Shown in pieces: positions 17,641 to 25,247 of a DNA stretch of 64,000 nucleotides. The notes beneath the pieces were generated by a model, which did not search any database, was not told the DNA's origin, and was given only the letters and a program-made list of their open reading frames with translations. Location of the stretch: contig LT599018.1 of NCBI GenBank assembly GCA_900079685.1, positions 1,386,970 through 1,450,969 on the forward strand. Direction: 5' to 3'. The DNA comes from an uncultured delta proteobacterium. GTDB lineage: Bacteria > Desulfobacterota > Desulfovibrionia > Desulfovibrionales > Desulfovibrionaceae. Both the position numbers and the translations under genes were made by a program. How positions within the stretch are numbered: the first letter of the stretch is position 1; the number at the start of each line of letters is the position of its first letter.

Positions 17641-18202
17641 AGTTGTCTCCTTTGGTACAAAAAGCTTTCCCGCCTCCCAATAAGGCGGGTTTGCACTAGC
17701 AAATACTGGTTCATTTTATATATGCGAAGTAGAATGAATATCACCGGATGTATCAAAAAATGCCTACTGCGAGTAAGGGAACCATTCCGGATCCGTTCGG
17801 ATTATGCGGAGAGCAGTGCCGCAAACGCCCCATCCGGCAGGGCGGGTCAGGCCGCGTGGTCCGCTTCCGCCTGCTCGCCGTCCGCCTTGACGGAGCCGTG
17901 CCGCCGTCATATAGAGCAAAAAAAGGCATGGATTTTCAGGAACCACAACAGGACAGGGCACAATGGAACATTCCCGCTAGAAAACCTGACTGATCAGTGT
18001 TTGCGCCGCGAAAGCGACAAGGGCGATGCGCCCTGACGCGTTCCGGCATGCGGGAATTTCGCTTTACCCTGCTCCGGCCCGGCGCCCGCCATCTCATGGC
18101 GGGGCGCGCACGCGGAGACTGCGGAAAGGAAATTTCCGGCAGTCTTTTTTTGCATGCGTCCCCCGCCGCGCGCGGGGGGCGGATGCGCGGGAGGGTACCT
18201 GC
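17641..18202. other. Divergent region, BON gene / ABC-F gene, with long ABC-F leader
   Basis: This 562-base stretch holds the minus-strand BON promoter, a 7-bp hairpin in its leader (17669-17689) and, toward 18203, a leader containing a rho-independent terminator (18119-18151). A reading frame at 18048-18212 overlaps the ABC-F start and could be a leader peptide, but has no strong ribosome-binding site. Confidence 0.45.
18119..18151 (+). terminator. Attenuator-like terminator in the ABC-F leader
   Basis: The stem CTGCGGAAA / TTTCCGGCAG (one bulge) is followed by TCTTTTTTT on the plus strand and ends 51 nt before the ABC-F start codon. ABC-F resistance genes are often controlled by drug-sensitive attenuation, and this position fits that. 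Confidence 0.55.
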
Positions 18203-19687
18203 ATGGCCTTGATCGCTCTTTCCAATGTCAGCTTCGCCCATGACGGCGGGCAGACCATTTTCAACAACGTTTCCCTGCAACTCGACACGGACTGGAAGCT
18301 GGGACTCATCGGCCGCAACGGGCGCGGGAAAACCACGTTCCTCAAGCTGCTGCTCGGCGAATACGCATGCAGCGGCACTATCAGTGCGCCGGTCGCCATG
18401 GATTATTTTCCCTTTCCCATACCCGACCCCTCTGAAAGCGGGCTCGCCCTCGCGCGGCGCGTCAGCGCGGACCTGGAGGACTGGCGCCTGGAACGGGAGG
18501 CCTCGCTGCTGGAGCTTCCCCCGGAAGCGCTGCGCCGCCCCGTCAGCACGTTGAGCGGCGGCGAAGCCACCAAACTGTTGCTGGCGTCCTTGTTCCTGCG
18601 CGGGAACAATTTCCTGCTCATCGACGAACCCACGAACCATCTGGACGGTCATGCCAGGCAGGCTGTCGGCAGGTATCTGCGGAGCAAGAAAGGCTTTATC
18701 CTGGTCTCCCACGACCGCGCCCTGCTCGACGGCTGCATTGACCACGTGCTGTCCATCAACAGGGCGGGCATCGAACTGCAACGCGGCAATTTCAGTTCCT
18801 GGCAAGTAAACCGGGAGCGGCAAGATCAGCGGGAACGCGCGGACAACGACAAGCTGAAAAAGGACATAACGCGCCTGGAACAGAGCGCCAAACGGAGCAC
18901 GGACTGGTCCCGGGCGGCGGAAAAGGGAAAGTTCGGCAACGGGCCGGTGGACCGGGGCTTTATCGGCCATAAGGCGGCCAAGATGATGCAGCGGGCCAAG
19001 TCCGTGGAAACCCGACGCAACAAAGCGGTGGAGGAAAAATCGCATCTGCTCCGCAACCTGGAGAACGAAGCGCCGCTTTCCATGCGGCCCCTGACGTTCC
19101 ACAGCAACCGCCTCGTCGAATGCAACGGGCTTTCCATGAGTTATGGCGATACCGCCGTGCTGCGGGATATCTCCTTCAGCGTCATGAGGGGGGAGCGGCT
19201 GGCGCTGCGCGGGAAAAACGGCTGCGGTAAATCCACCCTGCTCCGCCTGCTGGCCGGCCTGTCCATGGAATACCGGGGCATTCTGCGCCTGGCCCCGGCC
19301 TTGCGCATTTCTTACGTGCCGCAGGACGCGTCGTTCCTCGCCGGGAGTCTGAACAATTTTTCCCGCGGCCAGGGCATTGACGAAAGCCTGTTCCGGGCCG
19401 TGCTGCACCGTTTCGGGTTTGAACGGACGCAGTTTGATACGGACATGGGCAACTTCAGCGCCGGGCAGAAGAAAAAGGCGCTTCTCGCGGCAAGCCTGTG
19501 CACGGAGGCGCACCTGTATATCTGGGATGAGCCGCTCAACTACATCGACGTCATTTCCCGCGTGCAGATTGAGAATCTGATCCTGGAACACCAGCCCAGC
19601 ATGGTTCTGGTCGAACACGACCAGATGTTCCTGCAGCGGGTGGCGACATGTATCCTTGATATACGCGGGGCCACGGAGGGCGGATAG
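18203..19687 (+). CDS. ABC-F protein, Lsa-like (possible ribosomal protection)
   Basis: A 494-residue cytoplasmic twin-ATPase protein without membrane domains. Domain 1 has Walker A GRNGRGKTT, signature LSGGEATK and Walker B FLLIDEPTNH; domain 2 has GKNGCGKST, FSAGQKKKA and LYIWDEPLNY. The charged linker includes FIGHKAAKMMQRAK, a feature of Lsa-type ABC-F proteins that push lincosamides, streptogramin A and pleuromutilins off the ribosome. The true start is ATG 18203 (GGGAGG upstream). Length and linker resemble Lsa more than housekeeping Uup or EttA, but a physiological translation factor role cannot be excluded. Confidence 0.85.
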   Translation: MALIALSNVSFAHDGGQTIFNNVSLQLDTDWKLGLIGRNGRGKTTFLKLLLGEYACSGTISAPVAMDYFPFPIPDPSESGLALARRVSADLEDWRLEREASLLELPPEALRRPVSTLSGGEATKLLLASLFLRGNNFLLIDEPTNHLDGHARQAVGRYLRSKKGFILVSHDRALLDGCIDHVLSINRAGIELQRGNFSSWQVNRERQDQRERADNDKLKKDITRLEQSAKRSTDWSRAAEKGKFGNGPVDRGFIGHKAAKMMQRAKSVETRRNKAVEEKSHLLRNLENEAPLSMRPLTFHSNRLVECNGLSMSYGDTAVLRDISFSVMRGERLALRGKNGCGKSTLLRLLAGLSMEYRGILRLAPALRISYVPQDASFLAGSLNNFSRGQGIDESLFRAVLHRFGFERTQFDTDMGNFSAGQKKKALLAASLCTEAHLYIWDEPLNYIDVISRVQIENLILEHQPSMVLVEHDQMFLQRVATCILDIRGATEGG

Positions 19688-19768
19688 ACCGCCGTGGCCG
19701 CCCGGCCGGATGCGGTATGGGGGAAGGAACGCCGTGAAACGGCGCGGGGGGGGGGATGTTCCGGGTTC

Positions 19769-20143
19769 TTACACAGGCTTCACGCAGGAGCGCAGGTCGT
19801 CCACAATATGCTGGAAACGGTTTTCCCTTTCCTCCAGCCAGGCCATTATCCGATTGTACAGCCAGGCAGGGTCGGCATCCAGAAGATAGCCGTTGATTTC
19901 CAGGAATATGTAACAGATGGCGAACGCCGTCCGCTTGTTGCCGTCCACGAAGGGGTGGTTGATGAGCAGGCTCTCGAACAGGGCGGCGGCTTCTTCGATG
20001 ATGTCCGCGTAGTACCCGCTTTGCGGGCGGTACAGAGCCGCCTCAATGGCGCCGAGATCCCGGACGCCCGCGGCACCGCCGTAGCGTTCGATGTTCATCT
20101 CGTGAACGGCCAGCACTTCCCGCAGGGTGGGGTAATCCGTCAT
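19769..20143 (-). CDS. doc: Doc-type toxin (Fic fold)
   Basis: A 124-residue protein with the Fic-fold active-site motif HPFVDGNKRTA (about residues 62-72), which matches Doc. Doc phosphorylates EF-Tu and stops translation. It overlaps the upstream antitoxin by 4 bp (ATGA), the usual arrangement for translational coupling. It lies near the tRNA-Arg integration site and may belong to an older inserted element. Confidence 0.9.
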   Translation of the reverse strand: MTDYPTLREVLAVHEMNIERYGGAAGVRDLGAIEAALYRPQSGYYADIIEEAAALFESLLINHPFVDGNKRTAFAICYIFLEINGYLLDADPAWLYNRIMAWLEERENRFQHIVDDLRSCVKPV

Positions 20144-20382
20144 TTCGCCAGTTCTTTGTAGAGACTATCGTACTTGGCGACGCTGCTCTGAAACGCCTGG
20201 AGCACATGCCGACGCGGTTTTTCTTCCTGCTTGCGCTCAATATACTCACGCAAGGCTTCATCCACGAGAGCTTGGATCTGCCTGCCTTCGGTGGCGGCCA
20301 TAGCGCGCAAGGCGGCCAGAACCTCGGGATCAGCCTGGGTGGCGAATTTGACTCTGGCCTGATGGTCCGTTAGCTGCTGCAT
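20140..20382 (-). CDS. Ribbon-helix-helix antitoxin for Doc
   Basis: An 80-residue protein whose N-terminal 50 residues look like a ribbon-helix-helix DNA-binding fold (RVKFATQADPEVLAALRAM...). The C-terminal tail (VLQAFQSSVAKYDSLYKELAK minus its last residue) probably clamps the toxin. AGGAGG precedes ATG 20382. The antitoxin fold differs from classical Phd. It is probably autoregulatory through the sites upstream at 20415-20441. Confidence 0.75.
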   Translation of the reverse strand: MQQLTDHQARVKFATQADPEVLAALRAMAATEGRQIQALVDEALREYIERKQEEKPRRHVLQAFQSSVAKYDSLYKELAK

Positions 20383-20414
20383 GGCGCACCTCCTGAAATC
20401 AAGTGTATTGCGCT

Positions 20415-20441
20415 ATCATGATTTGTCAAGATGGATCATGA
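20415..20441. promoter_or_regulatory. Paired ATCATGA sites upstream of the antitoxin
   Basis: ATCATGAT (20415-20422) and ATCATGAC (20434-20441) lie 19 bp apart, 33-59 bp upstream of the antitoxin start. Ribbon-helix-helix antitoxins usually bind such paired short palindromes in their own promoter. Confidence 0.35.
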
Positions 20442-20648
20442 CAACAACTTCATGCCCATGCTACTCTAAAAACGCGCCCGTGCTGGGATGAGAAAGACAA
20501 TCGCACCACGACGGTGTCATGGCGATTATGGCGGATAGCGGATAAAACCTCCGTGGTTTTGTGCTTTTCCCTACGTTTACCCCGATCAAAAACTCAGTCC
20601 GAGTCCCTCTCCAAGTTTTTTTCGCGCATCCCTCCACCCACCGCGCCC

Positions 20649-20683
20649 GCCAGTAGCTCAGTCGGATAGAGCATCTGCCTTCT
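20649..20683 (+). repeat. Inverted partial copy of the tRNA-Arg 5' half (left)
   Basis: 35 nt identical to the 5' half of tRNA-Arg(TCT), from the acceptor/D-stem into the anticodon (it ends GCCTTCT), but on the plus strand while the real tRNA is on minus. It cannot fold as a tRNA and is followed by TTTTCC. Confidence 0.8.
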
Positions 20684-20691
20684 TTTTCCAT

Positions 20692-20724
20692 AAAAAAGAG
20701 CCGTACCGTTGCGGTATGGCTCTT
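20692..20724 (-). terminator. Terminator left of attL (copy of the tRNA-Arg terminator)
   Basis: A 12-bp stem (20696-20707 with 20713-20724) is followed by six T on the minus strand. It has the same place and shape as the tRNA-Arg terminator at 26629-26661. Confidence 0.6.
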
Positions 20725-20725
20725 A

Positions 20726-20772
20726 AAATCTGGCGCGCCAGGAAGGAATCGAACCCCCGACCGTCTGCTTAG
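20726..20772. repeat. attL: 47-bp direct repeat of the tRNA-Arg 3' end
   Basis: 46 of 47 bases match 26664-26710, which is the 3' half of the intact tRNA-Arg plus a few bases. It marks the left end of the integrative element. Confidence 0.85.
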
Positions 20773-20860
20773 CGATCAGCCTACTTCCACGTCCCTGCCG
20801 GGTGCCTTGTCCCTAAACTTGTCCCAATCGAAAAATCAACGGGTGGCGTCCGACAGGGTG

Positions 20861-21265
20861 CTATTCTATAGCTTTCATATTGCATCCCACTGAAGTTCCA
20901 GTATCACATATCACTTTCCCATCAAGTATAAACGCTTGGTGTGCTTTCCAGCCAGTATACCCACCCATTCTATTTTTAGCGTTAATTGCGTAATCAACAA
21001 TCCAGCCCCATGTAATACTTTTTTCTCGCATAACACCAGAAGCAAAATATCCTTTTCTGGGTGCAGAAAATTCATACAGTGGGCTTGTTGGGTCAATCAG
21101 GCGGCCATACCAATAATTTTTTATCGTTTCTTGATAATCTGTAGGGTAAGCCCAATCTCGTTGCATTGCTGCGCTAAGTTCTTCAGGGGATGGCTGGTGG
21201 TGCGTAGCACACCCCGTCATCCCCAAACATGCTATCATAACAAAAAGCATCAAAGCTCTACGCAT
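20861..21265 (-). CDS. Island lipoprotein of unknown function
   Basis: A 134-residue protein with a lipoprotein signal (MRRALMLFVMIACLGMTGC, Cys 19). The mature part has several aromatic residues and a Cys pair near the end (ICDTGTSVGC). No family is recognised. Its signal peptide closely resembles that of the next lipoprotein, suggesting a shared origin of the N-termini. Confidence 0.7.
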   Translation of the reverse strand: MRRALMLFVMIACLGMTGCATHHQPSPEELSAAMQRDWAYPTDYQETIKNYWYGRLIDPTSPLYEFSAPRKGYFASGVMREKSITWGWIVDYAINAKNRMGGYTGWKAHQAFILDGKVICDTGTSVGCNMKAIE

Positions 21266-21334
21266 AGTAGTTCCTTCCAGTTTGGGCGCTCTGATAACGT
21301 TGTCCGTGCTGCAAACGCTCTTGGGTTCTTATAT

Positions 21335-21784
21335 TTACATCTGCGCAGGTTTACTTTTTTTCAGCAATTCTTCAGCGTCCTGCGCCGGTATTTCGACAAG
21401 TCGTATCCAAGCCACTCTTGGAAAGTCGGAATTAAACGTTAAATATAGGTAACGTTTCTCTCCTGGCTTCAAGGTCAGCTGCACAAAGCTGTCTTTACGC
21501 TGCCCAAAAGCTCCTCCAGTTTCAAAAGCGCCACTTACAAGGCAGTCACCTGCTTTTACGCGAAATGATATATATGCACCATTTTCCAGAGCAAAGACCT
21601 CTTGTTTGTCAATGCTGACAACTGACGCTCCACCACTGCCATAGAATGAATTTTCTCGAATGACAATAATTTCTGCGGCTTCGAAGTCATTGACGGACGG
21701 CAGGGACATTAGCGGTCCGTGGTAACCGCACCCCGTAAGCCCCAAACACGCCATCGTCGCCAGCACCAGCAAAGCCCTTCTCAT
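21335..21784 (-). CDS. Island lipoprotein, DUF2846-like
   Basis: A 149-residue protein with lipobox LGLTGC (Cys 19). The body has the beta-rich pattern of DUF2846-type lipoproteins: IIVIRENSFYGSGG early, YISFRVKAGDC in the middle, and KPGEKRYLYL. It is AT-rich and in the same orientation as its neighbours. The function is unknown; the DUF assignment is from pattern memory. Confidence 0.65.
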   Translation of the reverse strand: MRRALLVLATMACLGLTGCGYHGPLMSLPSVNDFEAAEIIVIRENSFYGSGGASVVSIDKQEVFALENGAYISFRVKAGDCLVSGAFETGGAFGQRKDSFVQLTLKPGEKRYLYLTFNSDFPRVAWIRLVEIPAQDAEELLKKSKPAQM

Positions 21785-21834
21785 AATCGGCCTCCAACGT
21801 GTTTAATTTGGGTAAATGGAATGTCAAGACGTAT

Positions 21835-22179
21835 TCACCTGCGGTAAGGTTCAAATGGTTTGTCTTCACATCCGTAAACATAGTCCTTTTTATTATAGCG
21901 GCCACTGCCACACCTAATAGATTTGTATCCGCCTGTTTCTGGGTCCAACCACCTTGCATAAACATAATCCCTGTATTTTAGCTGCCCACCGTCATAGCGG
22001 TCTATCCAGGGAACACTTCCCATGTCCCCAAGCTCAATTTTTGTTCCGGCTGGGAGTTTGTATTTCTCAACAATAGATGATCGAAGATTGCTTTGCTTGT
22101 TCCCTTCCGGATTACTGCATTTACTAAGAAGTCCGCCAAGAATCACTATAAAAAATAGTATAGTTAATGCGCGCCCCAT
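21835..22179 (-). CDS. Island secreted or membrane-anchored protein
   Basis: A 114-residue protein with an N-terminal hydrophobic helix (residues 4-18) ending LLSKC. That is a poor lipobox because Lys precedes the Cys, so simple anchoring or Sec export is as likely. The C-terminal half is rich in Tyr, Arg and Gly with two Cys (SIRCGSG, YGCEDK) that could form a disulfide. No family recognised. It is divergent from the dead XRE gene. Confidence 0.6.
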   Translation of the reverse strand: MGRALTILFFIVILGGLLSKCSNPEGNKQSNLRSSIVEKYKLPAGTKIELGDMGSVPWIDRYDGGQLKYRDYVYARWLDPETGGYKSIRCGSGRYNKKDYVYGCEDKPFEPYRR

Positions 22180-22212
22180 TTTAACCTCGCTAAGTAGCTA
22201 TTGATCTCTTTC

Positions 22213-22230
22213 GAGTAGCTATAACTACTC
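22213..22230. promoter_or_regulatory. Inverted repeat GAGTAG-N6-CTACTC
   Basis: A perfect 6-bp inverted repeat in the 83-bp gap between the minus-strand lipoprotein-like gene and the plus-strand XRE pseudogene, with a related AGTAGCTAT copy at about 22192. Probably the operator of the former XRE repressor. Confidence 0.4.
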
Positions 22231-22262
22231 TAACTCAAAATATCTAGAGCTAAAGTGGGGGC

Positions 22263-22579
22263 ATGGAAAATGAAGAAAAAATCGCCCGGCGCTTTATGCC
22301 TATAATTATCAAGCGTTATCGGAGTCAAGCTGGGTAGTCCCAACAGCAGCTTGCGGATAGCGCTGGGGTAAGTAAAGGCTTTATTTCTGCTCTGGAAGGG
22401 GGCAGGAGCGTGCCGAGTTTGGATATGCTAGTGCAGCTTGCCGAGGCGCTCAACGTGCCAGCCGGAACGCTTGTCAACGCAATGGTTGAGGAGTCTGAAA
22501 AAGCATCCGCTCGGCGCTGAAAGCCCTTGAACGCCTGTATGCGGCTATTGCCTTGATGGGGTTAAAGCAAGACGAGTAA
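22263..22579 (+). pseudogene. XRE-family repressor, disrupted by an amber codon and a frameshift
   Basis: From ATG 22263 the frame reads an XRE helix-turn-helix: SQQQLADSAGVSKGFISALE then VPSLDMLVQLAEALNVPAG. A TAG at 22335-22337 stands where family members usually have Trp (AGW-SQ). A second lesion near the A5 run at about 22494-22498 shifts the frame; in the other frame it continues as KSIRSALKALERLYAAIALMGL to TAA 22579. With both repaired it would be a repressor of about 105 residues. A terminator follows at 22695. Confidence 0.75.
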
Positions 22580-22694
22580 AATCCGGCATTACCCTTAACG
22601 TTCTGGCTACCAGTCCCGCCACTGCCCCCACACCGCTGCGGCGCTGTTTATTCTTGGGCGGTGAACATGATTCTTAGCGCATAAAAATACAAAT

Positions 22695-22727
22695 ACGGCC
22701 TTGCGGTGGTGCAGGGCCGTTTTTTTT
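22695..22727 (+). terminator. Terminator after the XRE pseudogene
   Basis: ACGGCC (22695-22700) pairs with GGCCGT (22715-22720) and is followed by TTTTTTT on the plus strand. Confidence 0.65.
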
Positions 22728-22789
22728 GTGGGGGGGCGATTCTGGCCTTTGTTTTTTTGGGGGGTGCATCTACGAAAATATTCGCAGTG

Positions 22790-23011
22790 TTACTTCCACG
22801 CATCATCCCCGTAAATTTTTTCCACCTCATCTATATTTGCGGCCTCTTCTGCAAGATTTCTACGCTCATCGACCCATATTTTCTCAACTTCCTCTTCTTT
22901 AAGGGGGCGGCCAAGTTGCCCCTGCTCAAATACAAGCCTTTGGTATACAGTGTTTCTCAACAGTGTGGCAAACAGCATTTCAAACATCACATTCGGATGG
23001 TATTCTTTCAT
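22790..23011 (-). CDS. Small island protein of unknown function
   Basis: A 73-residue, charged protein, mostly predicted helical (EEEVEKIWVDERRNLAEEAAN). AGGAGG lies 8 nt before ATG 23011, which makes it a likely real gene. No family recognised. It is in the same direction as the Cys-rich protein upstream. Confidence 0.6.
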   Translation of the reverse strand: MKEYHPNVMFEMLFATLLRNTVYQRLVFEQGQLGRPLKEEEVEKIWVDERRNLAEEAANIDEVEKIYGDDAWK

Positions 23012-23090
23012 TGCATTTTCCTCCTACATAATCTCTGGTCATTTTCGTCACAAGCATCCAGGTGCTGGCCTGTTTAACCGATCTTTCTTA

Positions 23091-23408
23091 CTATTCCTCG
23101 CGGGCCAACTTTGCTTCATCTTTGGCTATCCGATTCTCGCATGACGCGCAATATTTCCCACCAAGAAGAAGCTCGCCGGCTTCTAGCTCGTTACCACAGC
23201 AACGGCATTCCCGTTTAGTAAGAGGCACAGCAACTTTTATAAAGGCTTCTTGTTGGGATTGATTCAAGGAGCGCCATCCTTGGCTTATAATTTTTTTCGC
23301 ATACCCATGGAAAGGAATTTTAAGGCAACGTTGCTCTAATGCAAACTCAGCAATACAGCGCATCTCTTCTGCGACTTCATGGCTCGTGGTATCCATAACT
23401 CCTCGCAA
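23091..23408 (-). CDS. Small protein with a CxxC...CxxC zinc-finger-like motif
   Basis: A 105-residue protein. The C-terminal part has CRCCGNELEAGELLLGGKYC and then ASC, i.e. two Cys pairs about 16 residues apart, a likely zinc ribbon. The N-terminal half is helical. The start is uncertain: TTG 23408 or ATG 23396, the latter with GAGGAG too close. Phage and island regulators of this size are common, but no family is claimed. Confidence 0.55.
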   Translation of the reverse strand: MRGVMDTTSHEVAEEMRCIAEFALEQRCLKIPFHGYAKKIISQGWRSLNQSQQEAFIKVAVPLTKRECRCCGNELEAGELLLGGKYCASCENRIAKDEAKLAREE

Positions 23409-23469
23409 ATATTCATACTCTTGTTTTTAAAGGGCGACGGCATATACTTGGGCAGGGTAAAGAAAGCTA

Positions 23470-23808
23470 TCACCACACGTCGCAGGTCTTTACATGATGA
23501 TATCCTCTCACCATTTTGAAGTCAAAAGCGTTCAGGGGTATAGTCAAAAATCTTAAAATTGCCCGCCTGGGTCGCTGTCGGTCGAATCGGGGGGCACCAC
23601 CTGACAAATAACAACCCCCGTACCTATCAAGCATCGGCATAGGGCAGTCCGCCACGGCGTCAAGCGCAAAGCTCTTGGTCAACGTTCTACGCATACATAC
23701 ACGCAAGGTCGGGCCTGTCACCCGGTTGTGTCGCCCTTTAACCGCCACCGCTCTGATCATGTCAACCACGTAAAAAGCTCTCATGGGGCGTGTCGTCCCA
23801 CATTGCAA
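23470..23808 (-). CDS. Doubtful ORF downstream of the Rep-like gene
   Basis: A 112-residue frame that opens with TTG, has no clear ribosome-binding site and has unremarkable composition. Local GC is higher than in the rest of the island. It may be non-coding, possibly an origin or leader region next to the Rep-like gene. Confidence 0.2.
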   Translation of the reverse strand: MQCGTTRPMRAFYVVDMIRAVAVKGRHNRVTGPTLRVCMRRTLTKSFALDAVADCPMPMLDRYGGCYLSGGAPRFDRQRPRRAILRFLTIPLNAFDFKMVRGYHHVKTCDVW

Positions 23809-23822
23809 AACGTTACCATTAT

Positions 23823-24812
23823 CTACTCCGCAAATTGGTTTACAGGTATGTAATACTTTCCTGCCCTAATTCTCTCTTTAAGCCTTCTTGAACCAAGTTC
23901 CTTGGCAATTAAAATCGTAGACAGTGTGTTCGCTGCAACTGTTTTATTACGTCGGGCATAACGCCTCAATCTCTTGCATTGTTCTTTAACCGCATCTGGC
24001 TTCTTGTCGCATATCCTCTTAAAGTCAGTATCAAAACATTTCCAGTCAAAGTGGGCAAAGTGTACAAAGTCCTCTAGCTGGATATTTCGCCCGTCTGTAT
24101 TCACTCGCGTATCATCTGGTAATTTCTTCCCCACGCGCTTAAATAGTGCCTCTTTCTGCAACGTTACTTCTATCCGCAATACCCAGTCTAAAGCCTTTGG
24201 GTGCAGCTTCAGGTACATCTTCACGTCTATCGATGGATTTTCTACTTTAACGTACTTCCCGTGTTCTGTTTCTTCGAGTTTATCTATGTAATATGTCACT
24301 TTACCATTAACCGTTCCATCATATAATTTTTGCCGTTTCCTCTCGTGTATAGCAAGCGGTATAGCATGAATTCTAGACTGTTGACGGTTCACCATAATAA
24401 TCGACGCAAAATACTCTAGTAGCGGTTCGGCTTGGGTAATGTATCGCATTTCTGGCAAAACTATATCAAAGGCTATTTCCGCTTCTTGAAATACCACGCT
24501 CGGCTTTCTGGGGTTCTTTAAGTAATCTTCCTCTGTTTCAACTCTGCCCATTATTCTAGGAGGCAGTCCTTGCAAAAATGGGTAAAATTCGGCAACCATT
24601 TCTTGGTCAGGTTTAAAAATAATCGATCTCCATCCCCATTTTTCCCAACTGCTCAGAAATACCCCGTTCTTAAATAACCGGTATCCCGGTATCACAGACC
24701 AAGGGTAAGGCGCTCCAAACCTTTCTACAAAATAATCAAACAGGTTCCCGTCATGGTAAATAGAAGCGGTAAGTTTATCAAATATTGGCTCTGGTTTGTG
24801 CAAAGTCACCAT
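23823..24812 (-). CDS. Putative replication-initiation-like protein of the island
   Basis: A 329-residue, AT-rich gene. The middle part (about 170-230) has the pattern VTYYIDK...VKMYLKLH...LRIEVTLQKEALFKRVG, which recalls Rep proteins of rolling-circle plasmids and filamentous phage (a Tyr/Lys strand followed by LRxE). No clear HUH motif was found, so the family is uncertain. It is followed by a GC-richer, apparently non-coding stretch (23409-23822). Confidence 0.5.
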   Translation of the reverse strand: MVTLHKPEPIFDKLTASIYHDGNLFDYFVERFGAPYPWSVIPGYRLFKNGVFLSSWEKWGWRSIIFKPDQEMVAEFYPFLQGLPPRIMGRVETEEDYLKNPRKPSVVFQEAEIAFDIVLPEMRYITQAEPLLEYFASIIMVNRQQSRIHAIPLAIHERKRQKLYDGTVNGKVTYYIDKLEETEHGKYVKVENPSIDVKMYLKLHPKALDWVLRIEVTLQKEALFKRVGKKLPDDTRVNTDGRNIQLEDFVHFAHFDWKCFDTDFKRICDKKPDAVKEQCKRLRRYARRNKTVAANTLSTILIAKELGSRRLKERIRAGKYYIPVNQFAE

Positions 24813-25160
24813 GTCTAAATCACCTGTATGCCCGTGTGTGGTGGGTGGGTATTTGTGTAGTTGGTAATACTTTATTAAAGTGTTTTACTTCTTAATGTCT
24901 GGGGTCTTTCTGGGTCTTGTCCATCTCACTTTCCCCTCCAAACGGTAGTTTATCCTTTAACCCCATGCCATTCTAAAGTATCCTTCAAAAAGTTCGTCTG
25001 CAAGCATATCGCTCCCGCCACAGCCGCATGGGTGCTTCCCCATTTTTTGCGGCTGTCCGGCCCTGTTCCGGCCTTCAAAATAAAAAAAGGGGCCACGGCA
25101 TAGCGTCACCCCCTTCTTGCCTCAAACGGCAAATCTCGCGTTTTCAATAAATGCCGCCTG
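24813..25160. other. Intergenic region between the Rep-like gene and the small membrane ORF
   Basis: This 348-base stretch holds the Rep-like promoter region (AT-rich, 24813-24960), an 8-bp hairpin (25020-25027 with 25049-25056) and the terminator at 25082-25115. No ORF was seen. Confidence 0.45.
25082..25115 (-). terminator. Terminator of the integrase / small-ORF transcript
   Basis: On the minus strand AAGGGG pairs with CCCCTT (25109-25115 with 25087-25092) and is followed by TTTTTTTATTTT. Confidence 0.65.
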
Positions 25161-25232
25161 TCATTTTTTCTCCGGCCAATACAGCCACAATCCTATTGCA
25201 AAGCCTGTCGCCATCAGCATCAATAAAGCCAT
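25161..25232 (-). CDS. 23-residue single-pass membrane mini-protein
   Basis: ATG 25232 opens 15 nt after the integrase stop codon, behind an excellent GTGAGGAGG site, and reads a hydrophobic helix (ALLMLMATGFAIGLWLYW) followed by PEKK and TGA at 25161-25163. The layout (charged tail, one helix, strong ribosome-binding site) supports a translated small membrane protein co-transcribed with the integrase. The function is unknown. Confidence 0.6.
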   Translation of the reverse strand: MALLMLMATGFAIGLWLYWPEKK

Positions 25233-25247
25233 AGCTGCCTCCTCACT

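Larger units (their letters stand above)
20383..20725. other. Remnant integrase-proximal flank left of attL
   Basis: Sequence from about 20570 to 20725 repeats the segment between the integrase and tRNA-Arg at about 26500-26663: the same CCCTACGTTTACCCCGATC block, the inverted tRNA 5'-half and a matching terminator. The integrase reading frame that should follow is missing. This is read as the end of an older, related element. Confidence 0.6.

Noticed and set aside
17964-18203. In-frame upstream extension of the ABC-F protein to 18026
   Set aside because: The extra residues are Arg/Pro-rich and run through the leader terminator; ATG 18203 has a good ribosome-binding site and begins the conserved fold.
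20461-20691. 76-residue minus ORF sharing GTRTEFLIGVNVGK with the integrase frame
   Set aside because: The shared string comes from the duplicated non-coding segment upstream of the integrase start, not from a conserved protein.
22335-22337. TAG as a sense codon (pyrrolysine) in the XRE gene
   Set aside because: The position normally holds Trp and a second frameshift follows, so simple decay explains it better.
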